In this document: positions 35,701 through 43,992 of the stretch, piece by piece
Numbering within the stretch: the first letter of the stretch is position 1
Layout: each line of letters opens with the position of its first letter
Source: Bryobacter sp.
GTDB lineage: Bacteria; Acidobacteriota; Terriglobia; Bryobacterales; Bryobacteraceae
Reading direction: 5' to 3'
NCBI GenBank assembly: GCA_022843625.1
Contig: JALHNH010000045.1
Span: 1 to 54,913, forward strand
DNA length: 54,913 nt
Translations under genes and position numbers: made by a program
Notes under the pieces: model-generated
What the model saw: the letters and a program-made list of their open reading frames with translations, nothing else
Databases searched by the model: none
What the model was told of the DNA's origin: nothing

Positions 35701-37166
35701 ATGCCGAGCTGACCGCCAAAATCCACAGTCGAATTCCGGTCTTGATCGAAGACGGCAAGGAAGGCGGCAACCCCTGGGGCATTTCGTTCATGCGAATGTT
35801 CGACATGGCGACCGACAGTGGTTTGTTTCTCAATGAGCCCGGTCCAGACCGCGTGCCGCTGCTGGAAGCAAAGATGATCCACCAGTTCGATCACCGCTGG
35901 TGTAGCTATGACCGCGGTGATACTCGGGACCTTACGATTCAGGAGAAGGCCAATCCATCCTTCGAGCCCATTCCGCGCTACTGGATGGTAGAGGGAGCCG
36001 TTCGCGATCGGCTTGGTGAGCGCAAATGGGAACACCGTTGGTTGATGGGTTGGCGCGATATCTGTCGTGCGACAGATGAAAGGACTTTGATCGCCAACGT
36101 GGTACCTCCGTTCGCGTGTGGCGACAAGTTCCTACTGCTGTTTCCGCGGCATGATCCGATGCGATGTGCCGTACTTTTGGCCTCGCTTAACTCTCTTACC
36201 TGTGATTTCGTCGCCCGGCAAAAGCTCGGTGGCACATCGCTGAAGTACTACGTCATCAAGCAACTCGCTGTCCCGCCGCCCAGTTCGTATTCCGATACAA
36301 CTGTCAATGCAATTGCCAGGCGGGTTTTAGAATTAACGTTCACAAGCCATTCGATGGCGCCGTTCGCAGTCGACCTTGGATATTCTGGCCAACCCTTCAA
36401 GTGGGACGATCAGCGGAGGGCGGTTTTGCGGGCGGAACTCGATGCGACGGTTGCTCATGCCTACGGGCTAACCCGGGACGAATTGCGATACATTCTCGAC
36501 CCGGTCGATGTGATGGGCGGAGATTACCCTTCAGAAACGTTTCGGGGACTAAAACACAACGAAATGAAGGAGTTTGGCGAATACCGCACTCGCCGCTTGG
36601 TCCTCGAGGCTTGGGATCGATTGGAAGTTGCCACTGCTGCGTCACCTATAACCCGTCCTGTAGCAATTGATCCTTCGAGCCTGGCAGACGGTGCGTGGGC
36701 CGCCGGTAGTGGTAGCGCGGACGCCGCCACCGCTCAACTCGCAGCTCTCATTAAGGCGCTTCCTGGACCAACTCCGATTGCGCACATTCGACTTGCCGCG
36801 CTCTTCGCGCTTGAACCTCGTTATCTTACGCGGCGGCTCTCCGGCTCGGAGCGAGCTACGTGGCTGCGCCTCGTTGGCAGTGCAGCGCATCTCCCACAGG
36901 GAGGAAACATCGCCACGTTTGCGCCTAGGTTCAACGCCAACTGGCAAAGGGCGGTCACCCAGCTTCGGGGAATGGGCGCAATTCTCGAAGACACTGCTGC
37001 TTGGACATGGGCTCCGGGCCCGCCGGTTCACGAGTTCTTTACGGAAGCTTGGCCCGATGGGCGAGCCGCTTTCGTCTTGCGGATCCTGGGTTCGCTCAAC
37101 CTAGCTGACGTTACCTCTGGCCTTCCGGCGGAAGACCGCGCGTGGGTGGAGGCGTATGCCGCCTAA
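32733..37166 (+). CDS. Large Eco57I-type N6-adenine DNA methyltransferase
   Basis: This 1477-residue protein starts at a TTG, with GGGGAG upstream and a lysine-rich N-terminus (KKTTRKTAKT). The methyltransferase core lies around residues 470-800: YYTPDSLVQTLL, then motif I DPACGSGHFLLAA (about 512) for AdoMet and catalytic motif IV NPPWD (about 779), the N-P-P-W form that marks N6-adenine or N4-cytosine methylation. The N-terminal 450 residues and the 600 after the core are probably specificity or recruitment domains, as in Type IIG and DISARM-type enzymes; no nuclease motif is evident. It likely marks self DNA for the neighbouring helicases. Confidence 0.92.
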   Translation: MAETTKKTTRKTAKTSGAKSGKSRRSASLIFDTITLEGGLLSSAMLARIAARGAGHQSEADYGVPKGLTLRDEIARYFRIGAALFKDFTASSAPSLTATIAFTEGLLSQVLGFNEPRTNSNAAAGVAFSAKQGRVPVVVVPPSDDLDRASALLSSEGRRRSAASTLQDWLNQTDHALWGFCTNGDRLRLMRDNASLTRPAFIEVNLRQIFESENFADFAAAWQIFHSSRFGLPSTPATECILEAWRADGAKEGVTARDRLRDGVEAALLVLGNGFLAHPENAALRNRVVNGELPVSEYFGQLLRLVYRLIFMLVAEDRGLLHPPNSAPSAAKLYSEGYSVSALRTRAIRRTAWDQHFDRWEGLLITFAGLANGQPKLALPALGGLFEDTVIPELERARLANRALMEAIYRLAWLKDEASLVPVNWRDMETEELGSVYESLLELTPILNDHGRGFAFAQGDETKGNQRKTTGSYYTPDSLVQTLLDSALDPVLDRVESESTDKAQGLLGVTVIDPACGSGHFLLAAARRIAVRVARARTGGVASPRDYRHALRDVVRSCIHGVDRNPMAVELAKVALWIETVEPGKPLGFLDANILCGDSLLGLFDLEVLRVGIPDAAYKPLSGDDKDVARLFDKRNKAERDRPQSTFDFAADRPTAAIGRPLAQSLKAIRAIPEDSLAEIAEKRKRLRAAKSEPSYWHRRLAADLYTAAFLLPKQQAPKVTGEAMVPTTDHLWRTLGGGQIYGPLAGAIREAADTARAFHWPLEFPDVMAGGGFDAVIGNPPWDRLKLQEQEFFASREPEIAFAQNADARGKMIAKLKQAPPGTRDYQLAEEFERAKRSAEASSVFAREANRFPLTGVGDVNTYALFAELFEQLLNQKGRAGIIIPTGIATDATTAPFFSSIVNERRLVSLHDFQTGLGFFDRIGHARFKFALLTLGGAGVGPIDIPFTFFSRTISDFADKRRHYTLRAEDIARINPNTKTAPIFRTKYDAELTAKIHSRIPVLIEDGKEGGNPWGISFMRMFDMATDSGLFLNEPGPDRVPLLEAKMIHQFDHRWCSYDRGDTRDLTIQEKANPSFEPIPRYWMVEGAVRDRLGERKWEHRWLMGWRDICRATDERTLIANVVPPFACGDKFLLLFPRHDPMRCAVLLASLNSLTCDFVARQKLGGTSLKYYVIKQLAVPPPSSYSDTTVNAIARRVLELTFTSHSMAPFAVDLGYSGQPFKWDDQRRAVLRAELDATVAHAYGLTRDELRYILDPVDVMGGDYPSETFRGLKHNEMKEFGEYRTRRLVLEAWDRLEVATAASPITRPVAIDPSSLADGAWAAGSGSADAATAQLAALIKALPGPTPIAHIRLAALFALEPRYLTRRLSGSERATWLRLVGSAAHLPQGGNIATFAPRFNANWQRAVTQLRGMGAILEDTAAWTWAPGPPVHEFFTEAWPDGRAAFVLRILGSLNLADVTSGLPAEDRAWVEAYAA

Positions 37167-39099
37167 ACTGTTCAGCGATCCTCCTTGGACGGTCACACCT
37201 GAGGCAGGTAGGACTGGACCGAAGCTGTGGGTGCGCCGGCTCATGATCTACAGGAAGCCAAAGGAAATCGTTCGTGAAATTCAACTGAAGCCTGGCCTCA
37301 ACATCGTCTGGTCACCCGATGGCGGCGAAGGCGAGCCGATGGGGCATGGAGGCGGCAAGACGACCTTTTGCAGACTGCTGAGGTACTGCCTTGGGGAAGA
37401 CAGCTTTGCCCCTGAAGTTCAGCGTCGTGGAATCAGGACCCAGTTTCCTGAGGGCTCCATCGGCGCGGAAGTCATGCTGAATGGCATTTCTTGGGCGGTG
37501 GTGCGGTCATTGGGAGACCGACGCCGCGACATCGTGATCGAAAACAGCACGCTCGAAAACATTTGGGACGAGGAGGCCTCCACGCTGGGCATGACGGCAC
37601 TGCGCGGAGCCATCACAGAGACCATCATCAGAGAAGCGGCGCACTTGATGCCGGGCGTCGATCAAAACGAAGCATGGGTGGCGGCACTAGCGTGGGCATC
37701 TCGTGATCAGGAGTGTCGATTTGCTGATCACCTGCGGTGGCGCGACCCTGAAAGCGATTCTCATTCACCGGTTCGGGGCCTATCCGGCACTGAATTGCTC
37801 ATGATCGTCCGAGCCCTCGTCGGTGCTCTATCCAAAGATGAACTTGCTGCGCAACAGCTTGCCGGAGAGCTATTGAGAACGCTAACGGCCCACCGAAGCA
37901 AGTTAGAGCGGCTGGACTGGCAGATTGAACGCCTCCACGAAGAATTGACGGTGCAACTTGCTACCGGTGATCTGGGCCAGGGAACGCCAATTGCGTCCCA
38001 AGAATTTCGTGAGGCCGCTCAACTTGCCTTTGCCAAGAGCGTGAGCCTGCCTGTTGGTCGCAGAAACACCGACATTCCAGTTGCCCGCGAAGAGCGAGAC
38101 AAAGCCCAACAGGATTTTCAGCGCCTCAAGAGTGAGTTCGATGGTCTGGCCATTCGGATCGAGGAGCGTGAAAAGTTGGTCACCTACCAACGATCTGAAC
38201 TCCCAGAAGCAAGTGCTCGATTAAATTCGGAGAAGAACCCGGTATGTCCAGTATGCGCGGTACCAATCGACATCGTCATGGCTGAAGGTTGTGGCATTTC
38301 GACGGCCACGTGCGACGTTCACGCTCTCCAAACGAGGGTCTCCGCGTTGCGGACCGAGGTAACCAGAGCCGAGCAGGAGATTGCGGCCTTGAAGTCTACA
38401 AGGACGGCGCTACAAAAGCAGGTGGAAACAGCCCGTGATCTCTTGGAGTCAAGATCCCAAGTCGTAGCGGTTTTGGAGGCCACATTAGACGACCGTTCAA
38501 CTGCGATTCGAGCAGCCCAGCGCATGATTGATGACACCGAAAGATATGAACTACTCCTGCAAGAAAGGCTGAAGGCGACCGATCTCGCCGAGCGTACATC
38601 GGCGAATCTTGAAAATGTTCGCGAATCGCTCGCGGCCCACCGCAGTGCAGTTTCCGAGGCGATCAATGGGCTTTCTCGTTGGTTCGATACCACGATGCGA
38701 GAACTCGTCCCAGGAGAGATCAGGGGCAAGGTGAAATTGGATGGCAATGGCTTGGCACTTAGGGTTGACCTGGGCGGAGAGCGATCCACAGCGGCAATTA
38801 ATTCGCTCAAGGTCGTTGCTTTTGATTTGGCGGTGCTAGTCCTTTCAATCGAAGGACGCACACATTTCCCGAGCTTCTTTGTACACGACAGCCCGCGCGA
38901 GGCCGACCTCGGAATTTCTATCTATAGCCGCCTTTTCGAATTCGTTCGGAAGCTAGAAACGTTCGGGCCCTCGCCGCTATTTCAGTACATTGTCACTACA
39001 ACCACTGAGCCACCTCAAGAATTTCGGACCGACAATTGGGTACGGTTGACTCTTCGAGGCGGTCCGGCGTCAGAACGACTTCTCAAAGTCGATTTGTAG
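37156..39099 (+). CDS. Rad50/SMC-like ATPase with zinc-hook coiled coil
   Basis: This 647-residue protein overlaps the methyltransferase gene by 11 bases and has a good GGAGG site. The N-terminal ATP-binding lobe has a Walker A variant GHGGGKTTF (about residues 62-70). A long charged helical region (about 220-520) is broken by CPVCAVP (about 362), a CxxC motif like the Rad50 zinc hook. The C-terminal lobe has a Walker B-like SFFVHDSPREAD (about 572). This architecture, close to DUF2326-type ATPases of defence loci, suggests a DNA-end or structure sensor that dimerises through the hook. It stands in the position of the ATPase in the reported helicase-methylase-ATPase (Hma) type systems. Confidence 0.82.
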   Translation: MPPKLFSDPPWTVTPEAGRTGPKLWVRRLMIYRKPKEIVREIQLKPGLNIVWSPDGGEGEPMGHGGGKTTFCRLLRYCLGEDSFAPEVQRRGIRTQFPEGSIGAEVMLNGISWAVVRSLGDRRRDIVIENSTLENIWDEEASTLGMTALRGAITETIIREAAHLMPGVDQNEAWVAALAWASRDQECRFADHLRWRDPESDSHSPVRGLSGTELLMIVRALVGALSKDELAAQQLAGELLRTLTAHRSKLERLDWQIERLHEELTVQLATGDLGQGTPIASQEFREAAQLAFAKSVSLPVGRRNTDIPVAREERDKAQQDFQRLKSEFDGLAIRIEEREKLVTYQRSELPEASARLNSEKNPVCPVCAVPIDIVMAEGCGISTATCDVHALQTRVSALRTEVTRAEQEIAALKSTRTALQKQVETARDLLESRSQVVAVLEATLDDRSTAIRAAQRMIDDTERYELLLQERLKATDLAERTSANLENVRESLAAHRSAVSEAINGLSRWFDTTMRELVPGEIRGKVKLDGNGLALRVDLGGERSTAAINSLKVVAFDLAVLVLSIEGRTHFPSFFVHDSPREADLGISIYSRLFEFVRKLETFGPSPLFQYIVTTTTEPPQEFRTDNWVRLTLRGGPASERLLKVDL

Positions 39100-39108
39100 G
39101 AACCATCG

Positions 39109-39897
39109 ATGCACACTCCGCAGATTTCAACTTCTTTTGTGATCCGCACTGAAATTCAGAAGGTCGCATTCGACAACGGCTTTCGCATCGACCTGGGAAT
39201 AGACGCCGGCTGGCTCCACTATCGTTCAACGACCGCGCCTGGCGACATCTGGGTAGCGGCTGCTTCAGAAGAAGGTCCATGGTTTCTCGCCGTCGGCCTA
39301 GCGAGTGTTGCCTCTGAACTAATGAGCACCCAGGCGGACGCGGCGTCAGAACCTGCGCCACATGGGCCGAATCAAGAGACCAAGGCATTCTCGTTCGCAA
39401 CGCTGAACGCGCTCCACGACACACTCGACCGCACTTACCGACTTTCGCTCAGCCTACCGGACGCCCCACTGAATGAGTTCCTTGCGAAAACCAAGTCCGC
39501 TCCACGAACAACCGAAGCCGAACGCTTGGTCATCCAACGTGTGGGCCAAGACATCTTCCGTCAAGCGTTAATGAAGTATTGGAACGGCCGCTGCCCGCTG
39601 ACCGGAATCAACGACCCAGCCCTTCTCCGCGCGTCCCACATAGTGCCGTGGTCTGAATGCGAATCCGACGCCCAGCGCCTCGATGTCCACAACGGTCTTT
39701 TGCTTTCAGCCCTCTGGGACGCCGCTTTCGACGCCGGTCTCGTTAGCTTTGACGAAGAAGGCCAAGTCCTGCGCTCGCCCCATCTCTCCTCCAATGCGTT
39801 TAAGTATTTAGATATTCATCCTTCAGCCCAGTTGAAATTGACCGACACCCATCGGCGGCACTTAGCACGTCACCGAAGGGCATTCGGATATCGTTGA
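39109..39897 (+). CDS. HNH endonuclease (HNH_2 type)
   Basis: This 262-residue protein ends in an HNH nuclease: CPLTGI, then LLRASHIVPWSE (first His), DVHNGLLLSALWDAAFD (Asn/His) and a final VSFDEEG strand, a pattern I recognise as the HNH_2 family (PF13391-like). The N-terminal 150 residues have no clear match and may be a DNA- or protein-binding sensor part. It follows the ATPase by 9 bases and precedes the HamA-like gene by 13. It is the only evident nuclease of the helicase-methylase-ATPase group, so it is the likely cutting effector; this is inferred from context. Confidence 0.88.
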   Translation: MHTPQISTSFVIRTEIQKVAFDNGFRIDLGIDAGWLHYRSTTAPGDIWVAAASEEGPWFLAVGLASVASELMSTQADAASEPAPHGPNQETKAFSFATLNALHDTLDRTYRLSLSLPDAPLNEFLAKTKSAPRTTEAERLVIQRVGQDIFRQALMKYWNGRCPLTGINDPALLRASHIVPWSECESDAQRLDVHNGLLLSALWDAAFDAGLVSFDEEGQVLRSPHLSSNAFKYLDIHPSAQLKLTDTHRRHLARHRRAFGYR

Positions 39898-39910
39898 GAC
39901 TTGGATTCTT

Positions 39911-40699
39911 ATGCCGATCGCTTCAACTGCACTCACTATCCCTGGAATCAGAGGCTACGTTTGGACAATCGCTGACGAAGAGGAACTGGCTCGTCTCGTC
40001 GCAAAGGTTTACGTTGGTCACGAGCGGCACGTAGAGAAGATTCTGAGGCAACTGGCCGATGGGCATACGAAGCCTCCTAGTATTGGGGCGGTGGAAAGTG
40101 CGAAGAAACTCTTGACTCGGACTAAGGACGATGGAGTGAATCATCGCGATGGACTGCTTTTTCAGACCATTTCTTGGATCGTGGCGCACAAGGAAGCGGC
40201 GACGGGAAGCGTCATCCGATTTCCGCATTTGCAACGCGCGGATAAGGGTTTCGATGGGCTGCAGATAGTCGTTGCTGGCAACGATACAATCGCCGCCCTC
40301 GTGATCTTCGAAGACAAGGCCACATCCAACTCGCGAGGCACGATCCGCGACGACGTCTGGCCATCGTTTCAAGCCTTTGAAGCGGGGGAGAGGGAGAATG
40401 AATTGATGCAAGGGACGACAGCGCTCTTGGATCGTGCAGAGAATGTGAATCGCGACAAAATCATCGAAAACATCGTTTGGGAACAGATTCGCAGATACCG
40501 GTTGAGCATAACTGGCGAGCAGGCCCACACAAGGCCTAGCCGATTCAAGAGCCTCATGAAAGGGTATGAAGCAGTTGCACCCGGTGGGGCAGAAAAAAGA
40601 ACTGCCGCCGTACTATGCTTTGATGACCTCCGAGCGTGGATGGAATCATTCGCGAAGCGAGTGGAGCAGGCGATAGATAAGGAGAAGGCCGGTGTTTGA
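39911..40699 (+). CDS. Putative PD-(D/E)xK nuclease, HamA-like (Hachiman)
   Basis: This is a 262-residue protein. Its middle has a helix RDGLLFQTISWIVAHKE, followed by KGFDGLQIVV (Asp about 114) and ALVIFEDKAT (Glu-Asp-Lys, about 132-134). That is the D...ExK spacing of a restriction-like nuclease and the helix-strand order of the HamA (DUF1837) family. It overlaps by 8 bases a 1082-residue Ski2-like helicase, matching the two-gene hamA-hamB layout. Sequence resemblance to classical HamA is weak by eye, so it could be another nuclease-helicase pair. It has a good ATG but no strong ribosome site and probably relies on coupling. Confidence 0.6.
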   Translation: MPIASTALTIPGIRGYVWTIADEEELARLVAKVYVGHERHVEKILRQLADGHTKPPSIGAVESAKKLLTRTKDDGVNHRDGLLFQTISWIVAHKEAATGSVIRFPHLQRADKGFDGLQIVVAGNDTIAALVIFEDKATSNSRGTIRDDVWPSFQAFEAGERENELMQGTTALLDRAENVNRDKIIENIVWEQIRRYRLSITGEQAHTRPSRFKSLMKGYEAVAPGGAEKRTAAVLCFDDLRAWMESFAKRVEQAIDKEKAGV

Positions 40700-43600
40700 T
40701 CAACAGACTATCGACCTGATTCGATCGGCGCCGCCACTGCCTGGTCTCGACTTGGAGGATTTGCCGAAGGAGTTGACCCGGGTATATTCGACCATAGTTG
40801 CACTCCGAATGCGGATGAGGGCTGCCGTTGATGCTGCAACCTATGAGGAAGCGCTGGGCGAGGCCGAGCGTCAGCTCTGGAAGATTGCAATGGCCCAGGA
40901 GGCGTTGGTTGCGGTGGCAACTGACTTACCCAATCGCGCGGCCGCTGCCTTTGTGGCCGCGTCTGCACATCAACTCCGATTCTCGGCACGCGCACTTCAG
41001 ACCTCTGACGAACAGCCCAGCCGACTTCGGCCCGAGGCTATAGCTCCGGAGATCGCGGCCACTGTCTTGTTCCTTATTGCTGGGCGGCCTGCCGAAGCAG
41101 CCCAGATGTCTCGCGGAATCCGCTTCAGCGGAGACGAGACTATTGAAGACGAGCTTCGAGCGGCTATCGTCAACTTGGCACATGGGCGATTGGCGGATAT
41201 CATTAGCCGCGATTTACCCGCCAGTGAAGCCGATCCAATGCAATTGTTCTGGCGACGCGTTTTGTTGGGGATTCGCCAACTTTCTTCGGATCTGGTAGGA
41301 CAAGACCGCGAAACAGAGCAAACCGCCTCGGCGGCGGAGACTTTTGAGACTGTAAGGAACCTCAGCGTGGAGCCAGTGGCAATTGATGGCACCATTGGAG
41401 CGTTCAGCACATTTGCTGGGCCGCACCATTTAGCTTCACTGCTCGCCCTCGCGTCCGCGGATTTGTTAGCGGCAGGAGTGATCAATGTGCAAGCCCCGCC
41501 TTCGATCCCAGCAGCTGAATGGCGAGCATTCACCCAGAGAGTAGCTGTCCGACGGCCGTATCTATGGCCAAACCACCGCGATGCTATCCGGAGCGGGTGC
41601 CTGAGCGTGGGAACCTCAGCGGTGCTCAGCTTCCCAACGGGCGCGGGAAAGTCCACCCTCGCCGAGATGAAAATTGCTTCGACTCGACTATCCGGGAGGA
41701 AGGTCATCTTCTTGGCCCCTACGCTCGCGCTTGTAAATCAGGTTACGGCTGAAATTCGTTACACCTTCCCTGAAGCAGAAGCGACGTTAGCCGACGACCT
41801 AGAGCCGGAGGAACTCAAAAGCATCTCGGTCATGACCCCTGAGCGATGCTTGACAATGTTAGCCTTTAGCCCCGACGTCTTCAAAGATGTCGGACTTCTG
41901 GTGTTTGATGAGTGCCACTTGATGCACCCGAAAGAACGAGAGGGTAGTACCCGGCGGAGCATCGACGCGATGCTCTGTTTGTTGGCATTTCTTCGGAACG
42001 TACCTGAAACAGATGTCTTGCTGATATCCGCGATGATCAGCAACGCTGAAGAGTTGGCTGCTTGGATCCAGGACTTAACTGGTCGCACTGCAGTCGCACA
42101 GACGCTTTCATGGAAACCTACGCGACAAGCAAAGGGTTGCGTCGTATACCCGAGCGATCAAATCAAGAAGCTCAACAAACTGATTGCGCCCGAAGCCCAT
42201 AAGAACCAGCAGTCAATCGCCGCGGATGTTAAGCGACAGCTTCGGGCAACTCCTCACGGGATGTTCTCCCTATTTCAGACCTGGAAGACCACGAACGTAG
42301 AAGACTACGCACTCCTGGACCTTCTTGGTGAGGACGTCAAGATCGAAGCGGCAAAGAGTAAATACAGTAGGAACGGATCCAAGTCGGTATACTTGACTCC
42401 CAATCGGAACGGGGTTGCAGGGGCCATTGCGGCTCGATCCGCAGATGCCGGGATAAAGACGCTTGTCTTCGCACAAACAATCCCGTTTTGTACAAGCATT
42501 CAAAAGCAGGCTCAAGAGGCGATGCGGCCGCGAACTGTGATGTTCAACAATGAGGAAGCCGAGAGCTATGAACTCGCAGTAATGGAACTTGGTGGTGCCG
42601 CTCACAGCTACTGTACGCCCGGATCTCTTGCAGGTTGCCACCATGGCGCACTTTTGCCGGTTGAGAGGCAAGTGATCGAGTCTCTCTTCAAGCGCTCCGA
42701 TGGAATGAATCTCCTCGTTGCCACTTCAACCCTTGCACAAGGAATGAACCTGCCGGGGCAACTAGTTGTAATTGCTGGCGATGACAGATTTGACGTTGAG
42801 CTAAACAGGATGGAATTACTCGAAACCCACGAGTTGCTGAATGCGGCTGGCCGTGCTGGTAGGGCAGGCCAGGCTGCGGAGGGCATGGTGATCCTTGTAC
42901 CGGGAAAAGTAGTCGCCTATGACGTTCAATCCCACACCATCACAGAGCATTGGATGGAGCTTCAACGGATCTTTTCCAACAGTGACCAGTGCCTGGCGCT
43001 GGAAGATCCGCTAGAGGCGATCTTGGACCGTATCCACGACGCTTCGTCACTTGACAGATCGGACGATTCTTATCTACTTAGGCGGTTGCCTATCAAGATC
43101 ACTGAGGGAACCGATTCGGCTCGAAGCCTCTTGGCTTCCTCATTCGCGGCCTTTCGTAAGCAAACTGCCGGCGACCACGAGTGGATTGCTGCCCGGATCG
43201 AAGCCGCACTATCCCAGCGACAGCAGTTATGCGGATCCGAAGAAGACTTTTCGTGGGAACACGAATTGGCAGCCGCTACAGGCGTTCTGCGGGCTCACGA
43301 TATCAGGTCTCTAGCAACCAAGTTGAAGGCAACCACAGACGAGCCACTTGGCGATGTCAAGATGTGGGTAGGATGGGGACTGTCGTGGTTAGAGGAGAAT
43401 CCTGCGGCAATGGCTGACATTTTCCGCCCGGTGACAATTAAATCAGTTTTTGGTGCTTCATACGAAGAGTACGCTGCTAGTACAGATTGTGCGCTTGCGT
43501 TGCTAGCCACAATTCGTAAGTCGATTCCGCTCTGGCTAGAAGGTGCTCCGCTGAATCAGCTAGATAGGTTGCTGACAGGAACTGAGCCAAAGAAGTGCGA

Positions 43601-43940
43601 TGCTGCGCGAGAATGGGCCTTTCGACTTGCACCGGAACTAGGTTACTTCTTCGGGATTGTGACGCAAACGTACAAAATGATGATGACGGCAGAGGATGGG
43701 GAGGCACCAGATCTACCAATTTCCTTTTTGAAGCTTCCCCGTTGCATCAGGGAAGGCTTCGACACACCCAGCAAACTAGCTCTGCACCAAGCCATGGGAG
43801 CAGTTGTGCCACGTGTTGAAGTGCATAGAACTTGGCGAGAGATCCAGTTTGATGTCGATGTTCTTGGGGACTACGAAAAGTGGCAGGATGTTGTACAAAC
43901 GATAAAGCAAGCGCTGAACCGCTACCGAAAGGGACAATAG
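40692..43940 (+). CDS. Ski2-like SF2 helicase, HamB-like (Hachiman)
   Basis: This 1082-residue protein begins with a GTG inside the end of the preceding gene, with AAGGAG upstream. Helicase lobe 1 has SFPTGAGKSTLAEM (about 313-326), FLAPTLALVNQ, and a DECH box (about 406). Lobe 2 has STLAQGMNLPGQ and AAGRAGRAGQ (about 717). The Ski2/Hel308-like motifs and the length fit HamB. The N-terminal 300 residues are helical, and the C-terminal 300 contain no recognised domain. With the nuclease gene just upstream it would form a DNA-damage- or phage-DNA-sensing nuclease-helicase complex; this is inferred from Hachiman. Confidence 0.72.
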   Translation: MFDQQTIDLIRSAPPLPGLDLEDLPKELTRVYSTIVALRMRMRAAVDAATYEEALGEAERQLWKIAMAQEALVAVATDLPNRAAAAFVAASAHQLRFSARALQTSDEQPSRLRPEAIAPEIAATVLFLIAGRPAEAAQMSRGIRFSGDETIEDELRAAIVNLAHGRLADIISRDLPASEADPMQLFWRRVLLGIRQLSSDLVGQDRETEQTASAAETFETVRNLSVEPVAIDGTIGAFSTFAGPHHLASLLALASADLLAAGVINVQAPPSIPAAEWRAFTQRVAVRRPYLWPNHRDAIRSGCLSVGTSAVLSFPTGAGKSTLAEMKIASTRLSGRKVIFLAPTLALVNQVTAEIRYTFPEAEATLADDLEPEELKSISVMTPERCLTMLAFSPDVFKDVGLLVFDECHLMHPKEREGSTRRSIDAMLCLLAFLRNVPETDVLLISAMISNAEELAAWIQDLTGRTAVAQTLSWKPTRQAKGCVVYPSDQIKKLNKLIAPEAHKNQQSIAADVKRQLRATPHGMFSLFQTWKTTNVEDYALLDLLGEDVKIEAAKSKYSRNGSKSVYLTPNRNGVAGAIAARSADAGIKTLVFAQTIPFCTSIQKQAQEAMRPRTVMFNNEEAESYELAVMELGGAAHSYCTPGSLAGCHHGALLPVERQVIESLFKRSDGMNLLVATSTLAQGMNLPGQLVVIAGDDRFDVELNRMELLETHELLNAAGRAGRAGQAAEGMVILVPGKVVAYDVQSHTITEHWMELQRIFSNSDQCLALEDPLEAILDRIHDASSLDRSDDSYLLRRLPIKITEGTDSARSLLASSFAAFRKQTAGDHEWIAARIEAALSQRQQLCGSEEDFSWEHELAAATGVLRAHDIRSLATKLKATTDEPLGDVKMWVGWGLSWLEENPAAMADIFRPVTIKSVFGASYEEYAASTDCALALLATIRKSIPLWLEGAPLNQLDRLLTGTEPKKCDAAREWAFRLAPELGYFFGIVTQTYKMMMTAEDGEAPDLPISFLKLPRCIREGFDTPSKLALHQAMGAVVPRVEVHRTWREIQFDVDVLGDYEKWQDVVQTIKQALNRYRKGQ

Positions 43941-43992
43941 GGACGGAGACTTTGCAGACGCATACTCGCATACGAGATCGTCGGTGACAATT

